Positions 22,042-34,275 of a stretch of 64,000 bases of DNA are shown here, one piece after another. Positions within the stretch are counted from its first letter, which is position 1, and each line of letters opens with the position of its first letter. Both the position numbers and the translations under genes were made by a program. Location: contig OY754469.1 of the NCBI GenBank assembly GCA_963575645.1, positions 39,948,753 to 40,012,752 on the forward strand. Reading direction: 5' to 3'. A model generated the notes under the pieces. That model was not told where the DNA came from and did not search any database. It saw only the letters and a program-made list of their open reading frames with translations. Source of the DNA: Xanthostigma xanthostigma. Taxonomy: Eukaryota; Arthropoda; Insecta; Raphidioptera; Raphidiidae.

Positions 22042-23522
22042 GTTCTAACACACGGAGTGACTAAGCAATGAAGCAATGTAAATCATACCCGATCCATGCA
22101 TAAAAACTGTGTCGCTTATTATTTATACCTACGAAACAAAGTAATGAAATATGTAAAGAAGTCGCCTTGACGCTTAACTCTTTCTCAGTTAGGAGCCACG
22201 AGATGTGTCAGTGGTGAGCATGGAGAAAGAGAAACGAATTGAATCGCGTTTTGTCAAAATTAATGTGAGATTTGAAAGTAGTAGTGTGTACGTGAAATCT
22301 TCACTCCTTCCACTTCAATTCACTTTACGATACGCCCCCCAATTACTTCCGAGGATACTACCGTCCTCTGGATCACTCCAGCGCCCCCAAGGGGACCGGC
22401 TTCACCTGTATTGGATGGAAAACATTGTTCTCGTATATTTTTCAAATTTATTTACTCATCTCGTAGATGTTACAAAGAACTCCGCACCAAATACATGGGA
22501 AAATGGATTTTGGTGAAACTGGGGGGATTGAATCAGTCAATTGATTCTGAAAAAAATGTTTCCAATACATCTTTGGTCTGAAAATCCCGGTGTCCAAAGT
22601 TGCAAGCTTATCAAAAAGGTTTATCGTATCACACTTGCCGAAAAATATTAACGTTGTCTCCCGCTCCATATCTTCGCAGAGTTCTTCACTTAACAAAATC
22701 ACGACGTAATCCGAAACCGCTTTAACTCACGACAAATCGACAATAAAATGGAAAGAAGCTTAAAACACAATATTATGTACACCAGCGTTGCTTGCTATGC
22801 TTATAAATTAGGTATCTCATGAATGTTGCAAGTACCGCTGTCGTCCTCCCCCGCACCGCGGCCCGACCATAGAGATTTCGCGCGCGCGCTGACGCCGCGA
22901 CGTCTTGTCTAGCTCGTGTCTACTTACAGTCACGTGGCTGACTCGTTATAATTCATTAACGCAATCTCTGCGGTGCGGCGCTTATCCGAGTCCGGGTGAT
23001 CCAACGGATCAAGCGCTACATCAATATTATATATTACCTTTATCCGCGGAGATACAAATTTTTAACGTCACTAGTCCTCTAGCGTTGGCTTTTTAACCTT
23101 CATATAACCAGGTCGCTTATCTTCCCTGATGTACACTGGCTCCACTATCAATATTTGGACATGTATTAAAAATATATTTTCTGTAGCAGTAGGTCGTGAT
23201 ATTTGAGGCTGATGATGTCTCCGTTCGAAAGGATTGTAAAGTGTTTTAGGTTATTCTATTATTAGAATAACGTCCAGATAAAAATCTGAAATATTAATAT
23301 GTTTTCTATAGATATCATATATTAAACAAATTTTGGACGTCTAGTTTTCAAGTCATTAACTACTAAAAATTTTATTTTTATCAGAGATTAGATAAAATAC
23401 ATCTGAAATGCACATTATTATTAAAATTTAACCAAATTGACTCCAGACAAAATTTTTAGTAAAACTGATTATTGTAACGTTTGACTTTTTGAGATGACGC
23501 AAAATAAAAAAATATACCTATA
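22042..23522. other. No gene recognised; CpG-rich patch at 22841-23000
   Basis: The patch holds GCGCGCGCGCTGACGCC, a CACGTG box and a high CpG count in otherwise AT-rich sequence, and is not repeated elsewhere in the window. It may be a regulatory island or a lost exon; undetermined. The frame at 22205-22516 shows no known domain. Confidence 0.35.
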
Positions 23523-23918
23523 CCGGATGTCCCAGAAGTCACGCACTTCCTCGTAGGGATCGAAAGAGAAATTTATTCTGGGACGAAAAGTCCTTGGCCA
23601 TTTTTTAATCAGACGCATAGATAATTAATTATTAATTAATGAAAGTGACCAATCAGGAGCGATTTGATTTGTTTTTTCTCCCGACAGTCACTTTATGTTT
23701 TACTCCGATAATCTTTATTAAAAAAAACATCCAGTGACTGTCGGGAGAAAAACAAATAAAATCGGAAAACAAATCAAATCGCTCCTGATTGGTCACTTTC
23801 ATTAATTAATAATTAATTATCTATGCGTCTGATTAAAAAATGGCTAAGGACTTTTCGTCTCAGCATAATTTTCTCTTTCGATCCCTACGAGGAAGTGCGT
23901 GACTTCTGGGACACTCGG
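23523..23918. mobile_element. Long-arm foldback element with TA flanks
   Basis: Arms of about 165 bp begin CCGGATGTCCCAGAAGTCAC and are mirrored at the right with CTGGGACACTCGG. They are separated by a short loop of about 50 bp and flanked by TA. It could form a long hairpin transcript. No protein is encoded. Confidence 0.85.
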
Positions 23919-25640
23919 TATATATAAAAACTTTGACGTGTATAGATTTGGTGATATATCAAAGTATACTATATCTAGTAATGATTTCGGTATTGTAAAA
24001 CCAACACATTCCGTATAAGAAAAATAGGTATTTCAACTTGTCAACGCAATGCGAAAAACGTTTAGCAGCAGTTTTAAAAAATGTCCAGTCGATGATGAAG
24101 TACGTTTCAACAGTCAAAGGGAAGAAAGAAAGAAATGACGCATCCTCGCGTGTCGTCTAACTGTTTCCAACCATTAATTATCTAATTTATATGAAATGTC
24201 GACGAAAACAAAAAGGACGAATGCAGTTGAAACAGATGAAATACAATAGATAAAGAAAACAAAAGCCCCTACCTAAACAGTCACAATGAAAAATGTCAAA
24301 ATTCGGTCGAATCACTGCGCCTTTCTCTTATCTCTCGATACGATCGCGTGTGCCGTGAATGTGTTTCAGTCGTTTCTCTGTTGTTTGGGTCAGAGTACAC
24401 TGCCTTGCGGAACACCAGTCTTTATGACAGAAGTAAACCAAACATAACTTACATAATAGACATGTTTGGTATGTTAGTGTAGTGTAGATAACTCAGTATT
24501 TACACCGAAAAGTGCACGTTAGGTTTACTAAAAGTGTAATTTGTTCTAGCAATTGTCAAATTCACAAATCTATCACGTGATCTGTAACACTATACACTAT
24601 GTTCTCCTGCTCAAGAGTTGGGACTACTAGTGTTTACACTTGTAGTCCGACACTGAAATACCAAACAGGTCAGTATGTTTAACAAACGCAATTCTTGTAA
24701 AAAGTGTTAACACTTTTTACAATATTAAACACACCCAATATGTATAAGTGTGAATAATAACCCATTTATTCTTGTTTGGTCAAATCATTTTTTTTTTAAA
24801 TAAATATCCTACTTTCATGAATTTTTTTTACGTCTACTTTCATAAAAAAATCGACCGGTGAGCCAGTTTTTTTTCCAAATGTTCGTAAATCTCACAAAAC
24901 TGAAAATTTTCTCAACAAATCAACCCTCTTCTTATTCGCTCTTTGGATATCGTGTAGATTTAAAATTCTACAATGCTTTTTTTATGGAAATGTACGTTGT
25001 TGTCGCAATTTTAGGTCGCATTGTCAAATCAGATTTTCTGACAACACTTTCTGCAATCCAGCATCATGATCGGTTTCCGGTTGTTTGATTTTGAAGGCAG
25101 TTTTACGATGAAACCAATTTTAATGCTGATATTTATCACGGTAATTCAGTTTTAAGCGTATATTTAGATTTAGCGTTAAAAGGCGAATCAGAAACCGACC
25201 ATTAATGCAATAACATTAAAATTTCATTCTCAGTGTTATTCAGAAAATTATTATCTGACACCTTAATCATAGTATTTTTATCCGGTACAGTGACATGCCA
25301 CTAAAGTAGCACTAACAAATATAGTTGAGTGTCAAAAATGATGTAGAAAAAATCACCGACAACATAGTAGTGAATTTGTCAGTCACCTAATCCTCATGAG
25401 CTAGAACAGTGTCGCAGGGTGTCCAATCTGGACGGATTGTCGTCAAGTCGACTAGCAATATTTAGATTAAAACCTTAGCCTAATGTTCTACAGCCAATTT
25501 ATATGCTATATAGTATATGGTATAGATGCATTGCGACACGTTCGTTAATTTAAGTAAAGTATCAATTTTTACTTTACCGCGCGTCAAAAGAAGATCTACT
25601 TCAAAAAGTTGTTCGAAGTCAGAATTACACAAAAAAAAAA
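23919..25640. other. No gene recognised; motif-rich and diverged repeat blocks
   Basis: At 24440-24760 there are several AGTGTT/AACACT-type words, including a GTGTTAACAC palindrome. At 25015-25075 the block GTCAAATCAGATTTTCTGAC recurs in diverged form at 26010-26045, 31490-31530 and 46578-46605. Confidence 0.35.
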
Positions 25641-25810
25641 ATTGGTTGTCTGTAAAGTCGGTTTACGAACGATAGTTTTACGTGATAACGTCATAAAGAA
25701 ACATTGATGAAAAATTGCATACTTTTATGAGTTACACTTTTCGGAACGTTACACTTTTTCGTGCATGCAGCCGGTGTTTCATCAATTTATAAGACGTTAT
25801 CACGTCAAAA
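25641..25810 (+). mobile_element. Repeat family U, copy 3
   Basis: A short derivative with ATTGGTTGTCTGTAAAGTCG at the left and TTATAAGACGTTATCACGTC at the right. Confidence 0.65.
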
Positions 25811-26519
25811 AACTATATTAAATACATATCTATGTACACGGTTTTAAAAAATTGTTTTAATTATTTTTCGAGCAGTGTCTTTTCAAAATTCTACATTGGT
25901 TTTCTTATACGGAGATAAAGTGTGGTCACAATCTAAGGTGCTCAAATCTTTGATTAACGTCATTTGGTTAATCAATAATTGTGTCTGAAAAATTAGTCTG
26001 AAATTTTATTTATTGTTAAATCGGATTTTCTGACAAGACTTTCTTTATAGACAGCAATCTACACAATATCTATCTCATAATTATACATTTTCACAAAATG
26101 TTTCTCAAACATTTTATGACTGTGAATTTGATCTAAATTTTGGACAGCCCAGTCCACGATGACCGCTCTGTAAAACAACAGCCCTCCTGTGAATGACTCT
26201 CGCAGTATGTACCTAACTCTATTATACCTGTATACTTGTCCTTTTGCTGTTCAATATTTGTATATGTCATCCCCTCAGATTTAAAGAATGGACGTTCTGT
26301 TTATACCAGTGGCACACGGTCGCCCTATTTACTATTTTAATCAGGAGCGCCTAAAAATATTTAGCTCTGAAAATAGGTTCTGGTAAAATATCTGAATACT
26401 GCCGTGCGACATGCCTTTTTGAAGTAAAACTTCTTTACGCACGACTTGAGAGTAACTCAGATCTTTTTTCGGACGGAAGTAGCGTGTTTACAGAGTTTCT
26501 GCCATAGAGATATAAGTAA
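25811..26519. other. No feature recognised
   Basis: AT-rich with a fragment of the diverged block described at 25015. At 26421-26450 TGAAGTAAAACTTCTTTACG matches the ends of the element at 34276-34835. Confidence 0.4.
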
Positions 26520-26854
26520 CTGGAGGTCTCGCCCGGTTTTACACGGGTGCAAATGAACGAATGGGGGGACGGGCATGAGTCCGCACGTTCATCATAGTTT
26601 ACCGAGATGAATGTTTTGTCCAAATTTCATGATCGGAGTTACCGTTCAAAAGTTTTTGTCGGACGGACAAATTTTGAGTTACATTTTTCATTGATGCTCC
26701 GCTCCTATTGGTCGTAGCGTGATATTATATAGCCTATAGCCTTCCTCGATAAATGAACTATCCAACAAAAAATAATGTTTTCAATTCAAATCAGTACTTC
26801 CTCAGATTAGCGCGTTCAACCAAACAAACTCTTCAGCTTTATATATAGTATAGA
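26520..26854 (-). mobile_element. Helitron-like element, family 1
   Basis: On the minus strand it opens TCTATACTATATATAAAGCT and closes with a CCCGTGTAAAACCGGGC hairpin and a decayed CTAG (CTGG). The interior matches 60665-61031 (GAGCGGAGCATCAATGAAAA). Confidence 0.7.
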
Positions 26855-26879
26855 CTATAGATAGAAGATAAGTACAAAA

Positions 26880-27134
26880 AAATATAAACAGGAAAAGTGA
26901 TGAAAACTGAAAATTCGCTCTAGGAATCTTTAAAACGGTTCAATTACAGACTAAGTTACGATTTTATTTATTTGAATTAATTGAGCTAACGTCTGTATAA
27001 TTCATTATAAAAACAACTCTCACGGTATGTGGATTTTGTAATCCGTTACTATATATGCAGACACCGGACAACCGTACCATATTATATCTAAAATATATCA
27101 TAAACATACTCTTCAGCTTTATATATTAGTATAG
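26880..27134 (-). mobile_element. Helitron 5' half, one arm of an inverted pair
   Basis: It ends (minus-strand start) at TCTATACTAATATATAAAGC. The sequence inward, including GTATGGTTGTCCGGTGTCTG-type words, is repeated inverted at 27801-28030. Confidence 0.6.
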
Positions 27135-27311
27135 ACTAGAGTACGCAAGTGCGTATGCTTGCCATACGTGAGTGTCCTCAGTTAAGACAGAGAACGCTGC
27201 AGAAAACCAAGAATTTGTTTACTCAAATCGGCATCATTAGTACCATAGAGGTAAGGAACTGTTCTCTCTCTTAATTTCAGACACTTTCTCAGCATTCTCG
27301 CGTACTCTATT
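27135..27311 (-). repeat. Short repeat family V, copy 2, directly beside the Helitron end
   Basis: The ends AGAGTACGCAAG and CTCGCGTACTCT are inverted. The centre matches 9463-9606 reversed. Confidence 0.6.
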
Positions 27312-27800
27312 GTAATATCTCTACATTTCTGCTGTAAGGCATTGACTGGCAGATAGCGGCGTCAAAACGCATGAACGAAAGGTGAAACATAGCTACCGAC
27401 GCAAACCAATTTTGTGATAGGTTTCCGCTAAGGGCACTAGATGTAGTATTTGCTATTATTTCGTGATTTTTTTTGTTCAGTCTGTACCGACGGCATTATT
27501 AATGCCCAATAACAGCTAACACAGAGTCGAAATCTGATCCACAAAATACCAATATAGGCTACGTCTCAACAAGAAAGAAAGGAAGGGTCCTTCTTTTCAT
27601 CACATTGTATTTTTACGAGTCACGTCAAAAACTACAAACGGAACAAATAAATTCTACAATTTCATCGCCACTCCCGTGCCGCCCGTACTCTACCGTATTT
27701 TATTATTTACCTGTACATAGTATATGGCACGTATACACTATTGACGTTGATCGGATGGTGGAACCTGTAAGCGATCGAACGATAATAGTTCGACGTAATA
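27312..27800. other. No feature recognised
   Basis: Spacer between the two inverted Helitron halves. One frame at 27605-27817 has no known domain. Confidence 0.4.
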
Positions 27801-28030
27801 TCTATACTAATATATAAAGCTGAAGAATTTGTCTATGATATATTTTACATACAATATGGTATGGTTGTCCGGTGTCTGTATATATAGTAACGGATTACAA
27901 AAAATCCACATACTGTGAGAGTTGTTTTTTTAATGAATTATACAGACGTTAGCTCAATTAATTCATATAAATAAAATCGTAACTTACCTAGTCTGTAATT
28001 GAACAGTTTTAAAGATTTTTAGAGCGAAAA
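27801..28030 (+). mobile_element. Helitron 5' half, second arm of the inverted pair
   Basis: It starts TCTATACTAATATATAAAGC and mirrors 26880-27134. It ends abruptly near 28030 without hairpin or CTAG. Confidence 0.6.
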
Positions 28031-28139
28031 AAAATCTGCCAATCAGCATAGTACACAAACCGACTCGTACCAACTCATGCCCAGAAAACATTGAAATACA
28101 AATTACTTTAATTAATGTTTCCTAGAGGATAAATGCATG

Positions 28140-28340
28140 TATATCAATATGCTGTTTTGCCGGCAGGGTTTGGCACTGCGACCACTATTTTTTGTATTCT
28201 ATAGAGGTACTCCAGGTAAGAAATAAATTTCGAGTGCCGTTCATTTGCCATAATAATGAATGCACCACAAACAGGCACTTTTTGCTTTTGTGTATTGTGT
28301 AAACACCAGATCTGTTTTCTTAGTAATTTGCTCATTTTTT
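28140..28340. repeat. Dispersed repeat block shared with 9990-10100
   Basis: CCGGCAGGGTTTGGCACTGC matches GTCGGCAGGGTTTCGCACTG at about 10000. The class is unknown. Confidence 0.4.
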
Positions 28341-28422
28341 TAATACCTTCGCTTTTTTAGAATTCGTTGGAGCTAGTATAAGCTACATTTTTCGTGGAAC
28401 TGTCGTGAAATTCGATGGTTAA

Positions 28423-28842
28423 GAGTATTCGTCCCTGCAAATACCCCCTGCACCCTTCGTCTCAAATCTTTTCCCCTCGCCTAAAAATGGTTCGCGCTCT
28501 CCCGACGCTATTTTTAAAGCTAGAGGGTTCTAGTAAACGCCAAATGAAAGACAAAGAATCAGACTACAGATCCTTCAGGCGAATTTTTTGAAAAAAAAAT
28601 TCCTGAAAAAACTTACAACATTTTAAAAAAATAATAAGTTACGTAATATTTCACACGTAGGCAAAACTGTTTTTCAAAAAATTCGCCTGAAGGATCTGTA
28701 GTCTGATACTTTGTCTTTCATTTGGCGTTTACCAAAACCCTCTAGCTTTAAAAACAGCGTCGAGAGAGCGCGAACCGTTTTTAGGCGAGGGGAAAAGATT
28801 TGAGATGAAGGGTGCAGGGGGTATTTGCAGGGACGAATACTC
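28423..28842. mobile_element. TTAA-flanked long-arm foldback (family F), copy 1
   Basis: It is 420 bp with arms of about 165 bp that start GAGTATTCGTCCCTGCAAAT, bounded by TTAA at 28419-28422 and 28843-28846. The spacer is about 80 bp. A second copy of identical length is at 58662-59081. The 60-codon minus-strand frame (28674-28856) is just an arm. Confidence 0.88.
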
Positions 28843-28923
28843 TTAATAAGATGCACTATTATAACACTTGTTTAAAAATGATACCGACAAACTTCGGAGC
28901 GTGATTCTTTCGTTGTTTAAAAA

Positions 28924-29069
28924 AAATTCGGCCCAGTGCGAGTCGGACTCGCGCACCGAGGGTTCCGTACAAATTTGTACGAATGTAAGTTCGTTCATAA
29001 CGGGAATCGAGTCTCGAAGATTTTTTCCGCTTAGAACGTCGTAGTCAGTTTGCCAACTACATATAAGTA
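28924..29069. repeat. Terminal block of a dispersed LINE-like repeat, left part
   Basis: It contains GCGAGTCGGACTCGC, a hairpin, followed by GGTTCCGTAC. The corresponding far part is at 29640-29855, and a family L element sits between them. Confidence 0.45.
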
Positions 29070-29455
29070 CTTTTTTTCTATACTGAGCTTAGGAATAAAA
29101 TCGCAATCGAACCATTAGGGTGCAAACATATACTTCCGTCTTTTTTTACGCCGTAAGCACTGGCGTATACAAGCACGGGGGACCCGGCTTAAGAAATTTC
29201 TAATTTGCCCCCTCCTGGGTCAAAAGCTGGGTACGCCCATGTTAACGTCATAGAAAAAGACAAAGTTTTTGAAACAGAGATATACTTTATTCAGATTGAA
29301 TGCAAGTACATCAACCAATCCTATCATCGGAGAAATCAGGGAATTACATCGAAGAAAGAGACGCAGATATATTTTCGACTTGCTTTGTTGCGTTCACTCA
29401 CCGCACATTGAGTAGATAGACAATTATTCATATAGTAAATTATTAAATATATGGC
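29070..29455 (+). mobile_element. Family L repeat, copy 1
   Basis: About 390 bp, running from GAATAAAATCGCAATCGAAC through GCACGGGGGACCCGGCTTAA to GCACATTGAGTAGATAGAC. Copies are 35890-36310 (minus), 46626-47030 and 53240-53650. No coding frame is conserved between copies, so it is non-autonomous. Confidence 0.7.
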
Positions 29456-29870
29456 CAACTAAGCGCGTAATTGCAATGAGTTCAGACGGACTACTGAACT
29501 GTATTGTACATCGTGGTTATATCTGCTAGCCTAGATGTCGTACCGTGTTGTATGCGAGAGTTCTTATATTGTGCTGTATAAACGCCCCGGTAGCGGACGT
29601 TTGTTTTGTATTAGAATAGAACTGATGTTGCGGTTTAAAAAAAATATTTTTTTTGTGATGTAACTACAAAACGGTTTTCGGATTTTTTCTTTACTTGTGC
29701 TGTAAGACATTGCTTCTTGCCTAAATTCATGATTATATAGGTCAACGAGAAGTACCCTATAGTCTTTGATTCCCAAGAGTCTTGACAGACAGACGGACAA
29801 CAAAGTGATCCTATAAGAGTTCCTTTTTTTTTCTTTTGTAATACGGAACACTAAAAAAAATTATCGAAAT
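29456..29870. repeat. Dispersed LINE-like repeat, right part
   Basis: It has ATATAGGTCAACGAGAAGTA, GACAGACAGACGGACAACAA and a tail ending GTAATACGGAACACTAAAAA, typical of an insect LINE untranslated region. It probably belongs with 28924-29069. Confidence 0.45.
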
Positions 29871-32058
29871 TCTGACATAAGTGGGACGACCCCATTCTGT
29901 CAATTGAACACTGAAATGAATTCATCCCTTAAAATCAGAAAGTCAACGAAGCGTCAAAATATTCAATCACAACTATTGCCGCTGCAGTTGTTCATGGAGC
30001 GACGACGAGAGAGATTTATATGACGTCACATGAGACAACAATGACAACAATAAATATTATATAAAAATCCAATTACAGTATTATAGAATTACAGTAGATT
30101 ACATTATTCTACAAAACCGATATTCGTGCATACATATTTGTTATAAAACATTGCTTGACTTCGTATTTATATCGCAATACAGTAGTGGCAAATATTTTAT
30201 TTTATTCAACGCGCGTGAGTAATATATAATTTCGGGGCCCTGCGAAATTCGGGAGAAATAATAAATTATTTCATGTTGACGCGTAGAGTGCTAATAACGA
30301 AGTGCCGAAACTGTACGATAATGTATTACTGCATAGTTTCTGGACCAATAGGAACGCGGTAGCGAGCCGAAACAGTACGGTAATGAATTATTACTGTATA
30401 GTTTCTGGACCAATAGGAACGCGGTAGGGATTTGTATATATGAAAACAGCATCGCAATTCAGCAAAAGTCAGGGCCATCTTGTGTGCATCGAGGGCGGTG
30501 GGTACGTCAATCAATAAGTGATTTATTATTTTTCCCTCTTTTATCAGGGCCCCGATTACATATTACTCGTACTAGTTGAATAAAGTATTATGTGCGACCA
30601 TTGATCGAAGGAGAATATTCCACTCGCGCGTTACCGCATGTGCGTAGCGAGTGCGGCAAATTTCACGCTCATGAAATCTTCTCCTTCTCTCACTATAGTC
30701 GCACAATATAGTATTATTATTATTTTGTTGCTCGACGGCAAACCCAACGAAAATAATGTTTTTCGCGAAAAATTTTTTTATGTCCAAAATTTTGTTAACA
30801 TAAATTTAGATGCAGAATTTTATTACCTAAAACTTTTATTTGAATATTTTTACCATTCCAAATCCGCAAGTGAAGAATGGACAAAGGTACTAATTTAGGT
30901 CAAAAATCAGTTTGAACGTCTGATTGTGGGCACGATACAGATCAAACGGACAAGCGAATCGAAACCAAATTTTGGTAGGAAGTTTAACAAGTAAATACGA
31001 AGAGCCCTATTGTTTTTGGGGAAAATCAATGCAGAAGACACAAATATTTTTTTCTATTATAACGATATATTTTCCATGACAGTTTATTAATATAATTATT
31101 TTTCTAAAAAATTTTTGTGATCAGATGTTTTTTTTGTTTTGAAGAAATAATGTAGCTGACAGCATACTTTGGTTAATTTTTACGTGAAACTATATTATGT
31201 AACCATTCACACGAATAGCAAATACAATATTTATTACTAGCTGTTATCAGTGTGACCGCACGCGTTAACAGAAATATTTTATTTATTATAGTATAATGTC
31301 TTTTTAAGTTGGAATGGCCCAACTGGGGAGATTTTTTTGTAAATAATAATCAGGATTCAGGAATGCAGGAAATTACCAAAATTTTGTAACATGTACCTAT
31401 ACACAGTTGTCAGGATCGATTTCCAATTCTATAATGCTTTCCCTATGAAGAATTGAATTTGGTTACAATCGAAGGTCATTGTCTCATTGTCAAATCTGAT
31501 TATCTGATAATGTTTTCTGCAACCCACCATAAGGGTGCAAGCCTTCCGTTTCTAGCCTATGTCCGACGCTGTAGCAACACGGCACAAAATGCATATGTGA
31601 CGTTTATCCCGAACAAAGAGATATCCCACATCACAAATTCCCCGCTGTATATTATTATATTCTGTTATGTTGGTAGTAGTAGTTATGCAGCCATAAAGAA
31701 CACATCAATGGCTCTAGTATATCGATACATATAATCGCAGCTTTCAATAGATTTCACTAAATTTAATATTTATATCATACATAACCTCAAACGGCGTGCT
31801 TGCACAACACTATGACGTGTTCAGAAGCGGAGTATGGCATTTAAAGCAGTTATAAATTAAAAAAAAAACTTGAGTCGCAACTCGCTGTACCGACAATATA
31901 GTGTATTTGCGACTACAGGCATTGTGTGAATTTACGCTTGTTTTTGGAAAAAATAACAAATTTAATCCCTTAAAATAATATATTTTTTTTAATTAAATAC
32001 ACCCTTCAGTAAGTAAATTCGTATCCGCAAACTAGTGTCATAGTAAAATTAAGACATA
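29871..32058. other. No gene recognised
   Basis: The stretch contains a direct tandem duplication (30305-30429) and a diverged repeat block at 31440-31540. Frames at 30638-30898 and 31453-31734 show no known domain and overlap repeat blocks. Confidence 0.4.
30305..30429. repeat. Two-unit tandem duplication, about 62 bp
   Basis: GTTTCTGGACCAATAGGAAC followed by GCGGTAG occurs twice, each preceded by a CCGAAAC-GTACG-TAATG-TATTACTG block. Confidence 0.75.
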
Positions 32059-32649
32059 CTAGTGTGACCTGTGCGAATTATTCGCACTAAATAAGTATAA
32101 TAATTGTCACTTTACAAAATTATTTTTTAAATATGATTGCAGGTGTTCAATTCGTTTCTAATTTTGCACACTGCTTATATCGTTCTTTTTTTTGTTGTAT
32201 TACAATATGAAGCTCAGATGACAGATCGAAGAAATATTTTACTAAAATTGTCATATAGAGGCGCAAGTAGCAAAAGCGTTGAGCTAAGCCAGATAGCATC
32301 ATGCAGCATTGCTGTGACGTTGTTCAGCGTTGCTCGCTGTTTCAAAATTAAAGCCGTTAGATGGCAGTATGCAGTATTGTGTCTGTTGTATTACAATATG
32401 AAGGTCAGATGACAGATCGAAGTGTTGACGTTGTTTCAAAATTAAAGCCGTCAGATGGCAGACGTTGTTCAGCGTTGCTGTATTTTAATTAATTTACAAA
32501 AGCAAAAGCAATAATAAATTTTTTAGTTGTCGATGTCAGTAGAGCAAGCAATTATCTGTAAAATGATATATAATTTATGTGCAGAAATTGTTTTTTTTTT
32601 CTAAAAAGGGAGGCAAACATCTTTAACCTTGGCGTATTAATATATATGA
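32059..32649 (-). mobile_element. Helitron-like element, family 2, copy 1
   Basis: On the minus strand it starts TCATATATATTAATACG and ends in a GTGCGAATAATTCGCAC hairpin, then AGGTCACACTAG before T. The internal motif CATCTGACGGCTTTAATTTT is repeated. The 91-codon frame inside it is kept among copies only because the copies are similar; it is not a protein-coding gene. Confidence 0.78.
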
Positions 32650-34175
32650 TTATAGTATAGAATATGTCGGCACTTTGATTATTATTGGTCAAAATTTTCG
32701 TTGACCTTGAGAAGCCAATCACAATCGTGTTTGGTTAGTCGTCAGTTCTTTCGATTACGTGAAGTGTAATAGGGCCGTATTAGAAAAATGTTTTTTTACT
32801 GCAATAATTGTGTTGCATTGGGTAATAGATAAACTTATGTATCTCTAAATACGGCACTGTGTGATCTTGTTCGTCATTCTAAAGTCTAATATATAGCATC
32901 AATAAGAAAAATAGTATGGGCGTGCCTGACCGCTCCGCAAGCTAACATAACCTGCGCAGCACGTCTGCGCGACTTAGACACTGACAGCATAGACTAATTT
33001 TACTATAGGTATCCGTTATACTATCTATGCTAGTGTTTTCAAAAAACTTGTAAGTCCGATCCTGTCGGGTCGATCTTATTAAAGCCCTAAAAATGAATCG
33101 GGTGCCGGTCCTGTTACACAAACAGAAATTCGTAAATAAAATCAGATCAATTCACGAGCAATGACGCGTGTTGACGACTAATAATTTAGTACGTACAGCG
33201 TTTATATTCAATTATACTGCATCTCATTCACGTCGTCGAGGAACAGTGTACTACACAATTTTTTATGAATATACATTAACTTCAAATTTTACACAACGCT
33301 AATTCATGACTATCACGCGCGTGCGACGACGTCACAGACAAAACAAATCGTGCGCGAAAAACACGTACATACCTACATGATCTACCCGTTTTGGGCTCAA
33401 TCATTGATAACGCATTATTAATCTCGTATAGTAATTATTAGCGATTCAAATCTGATGGTAATTTTTAACACAAGAAAGTTCAACAACGATCAAATAGACG
33501 TTTTTACGTAAAAACATGGCGTAATCTAGGATAATAATGCCGACATTTAACTTAAATATGAGGAGGGTTTAATCAAAATCGATTCAGTAGGTTCTAAGAT
33601 ATTTAAAAAAAAAATAGCCGTCGTGGGAACGCCTGGCAGATGTGAAACAAATATTTAAACGAAATTCTAGTCACTAAATTTCGCCTCGTCAACTAACGAA
33701 ATTCTAATGGCTAAATATAGCCCTGTAACTAAAACAAAGTGTCAAGTATACTCTAGTCAAGCGCGCCAATAGATGTTTCACATAAAAAAATGTTCTCGTT
33801 GTCACATATTAACAAGATATGTAAAAAAGTTTTTCAGATATCCATAATTTTCAATAGCGACAATATTTACTAACGACGAAATAATGCTCTTCAATCTACA
33901 GAACGCCAAATTAATGCGTCTACGACACGCACTTGGCCAGTTTTTTTAGAGTTTCCAACCGCAGGACTTTTAGTTTTTTTGTAATTTTTTGTTACATTCT
34001 GTATATAAGTGTGCGTTTGGGTGCGACAACGGCCAGGTTAGACAGCAAAAATGGGCTTAGTTTACGGTTTGTTTTGTGTACATAGAAGAGCACCATTTAT
34101 GGATCAACGAGCACATGTATAATAAAACACCCATGTAGATGCATGGTTTTCATGTTCGATATAATATTATTTTCT
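32650..34175. other. No gene recognised
   Basis: The stretch includes the block CGCCTGGCAGATGTGAAACA (33630-33650), found also near 13890 and, reversed, near 48760. An ACGAAATTCTAG-type word repeats around it, and a diverged repeat is likely at 33600-33800. Confidence 0.35.
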
Positions 34176-34275
34176 ATAATAGATAGATAGATAGATTTAT
34201 TTAGCACATAATAGTACAGTTTTGTACATGTGACATCAAAACATAAAAAAACGAGTGTGCTTTAGACCACACGAC
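34176..34275 (-). mobile_element. LINE or SINE 3' tail
   Basis: The minus strand ends GCTAAATAAATCTATCTATC, a microsatellite tail of the kind left by LINE retroposition. The upstream GTGTGGTCTAAAGCACAC resembles the tRNA-like block at 58433-58530. Confidence 0.45.

Noticed and set aside
28674-28856. 60-codon minus-strand frame
   Set aside because: Lies in one arm of the TTAA foldback; the same sequence is mirrored in the other arm.
32137-32412. Conserved frame of about 90 codons seen in several places (also 39987-40265 and 47288-47542)
   Set aside because: All lie in family 2 Helitron copies; ends and stops differ and no domain is recognised.
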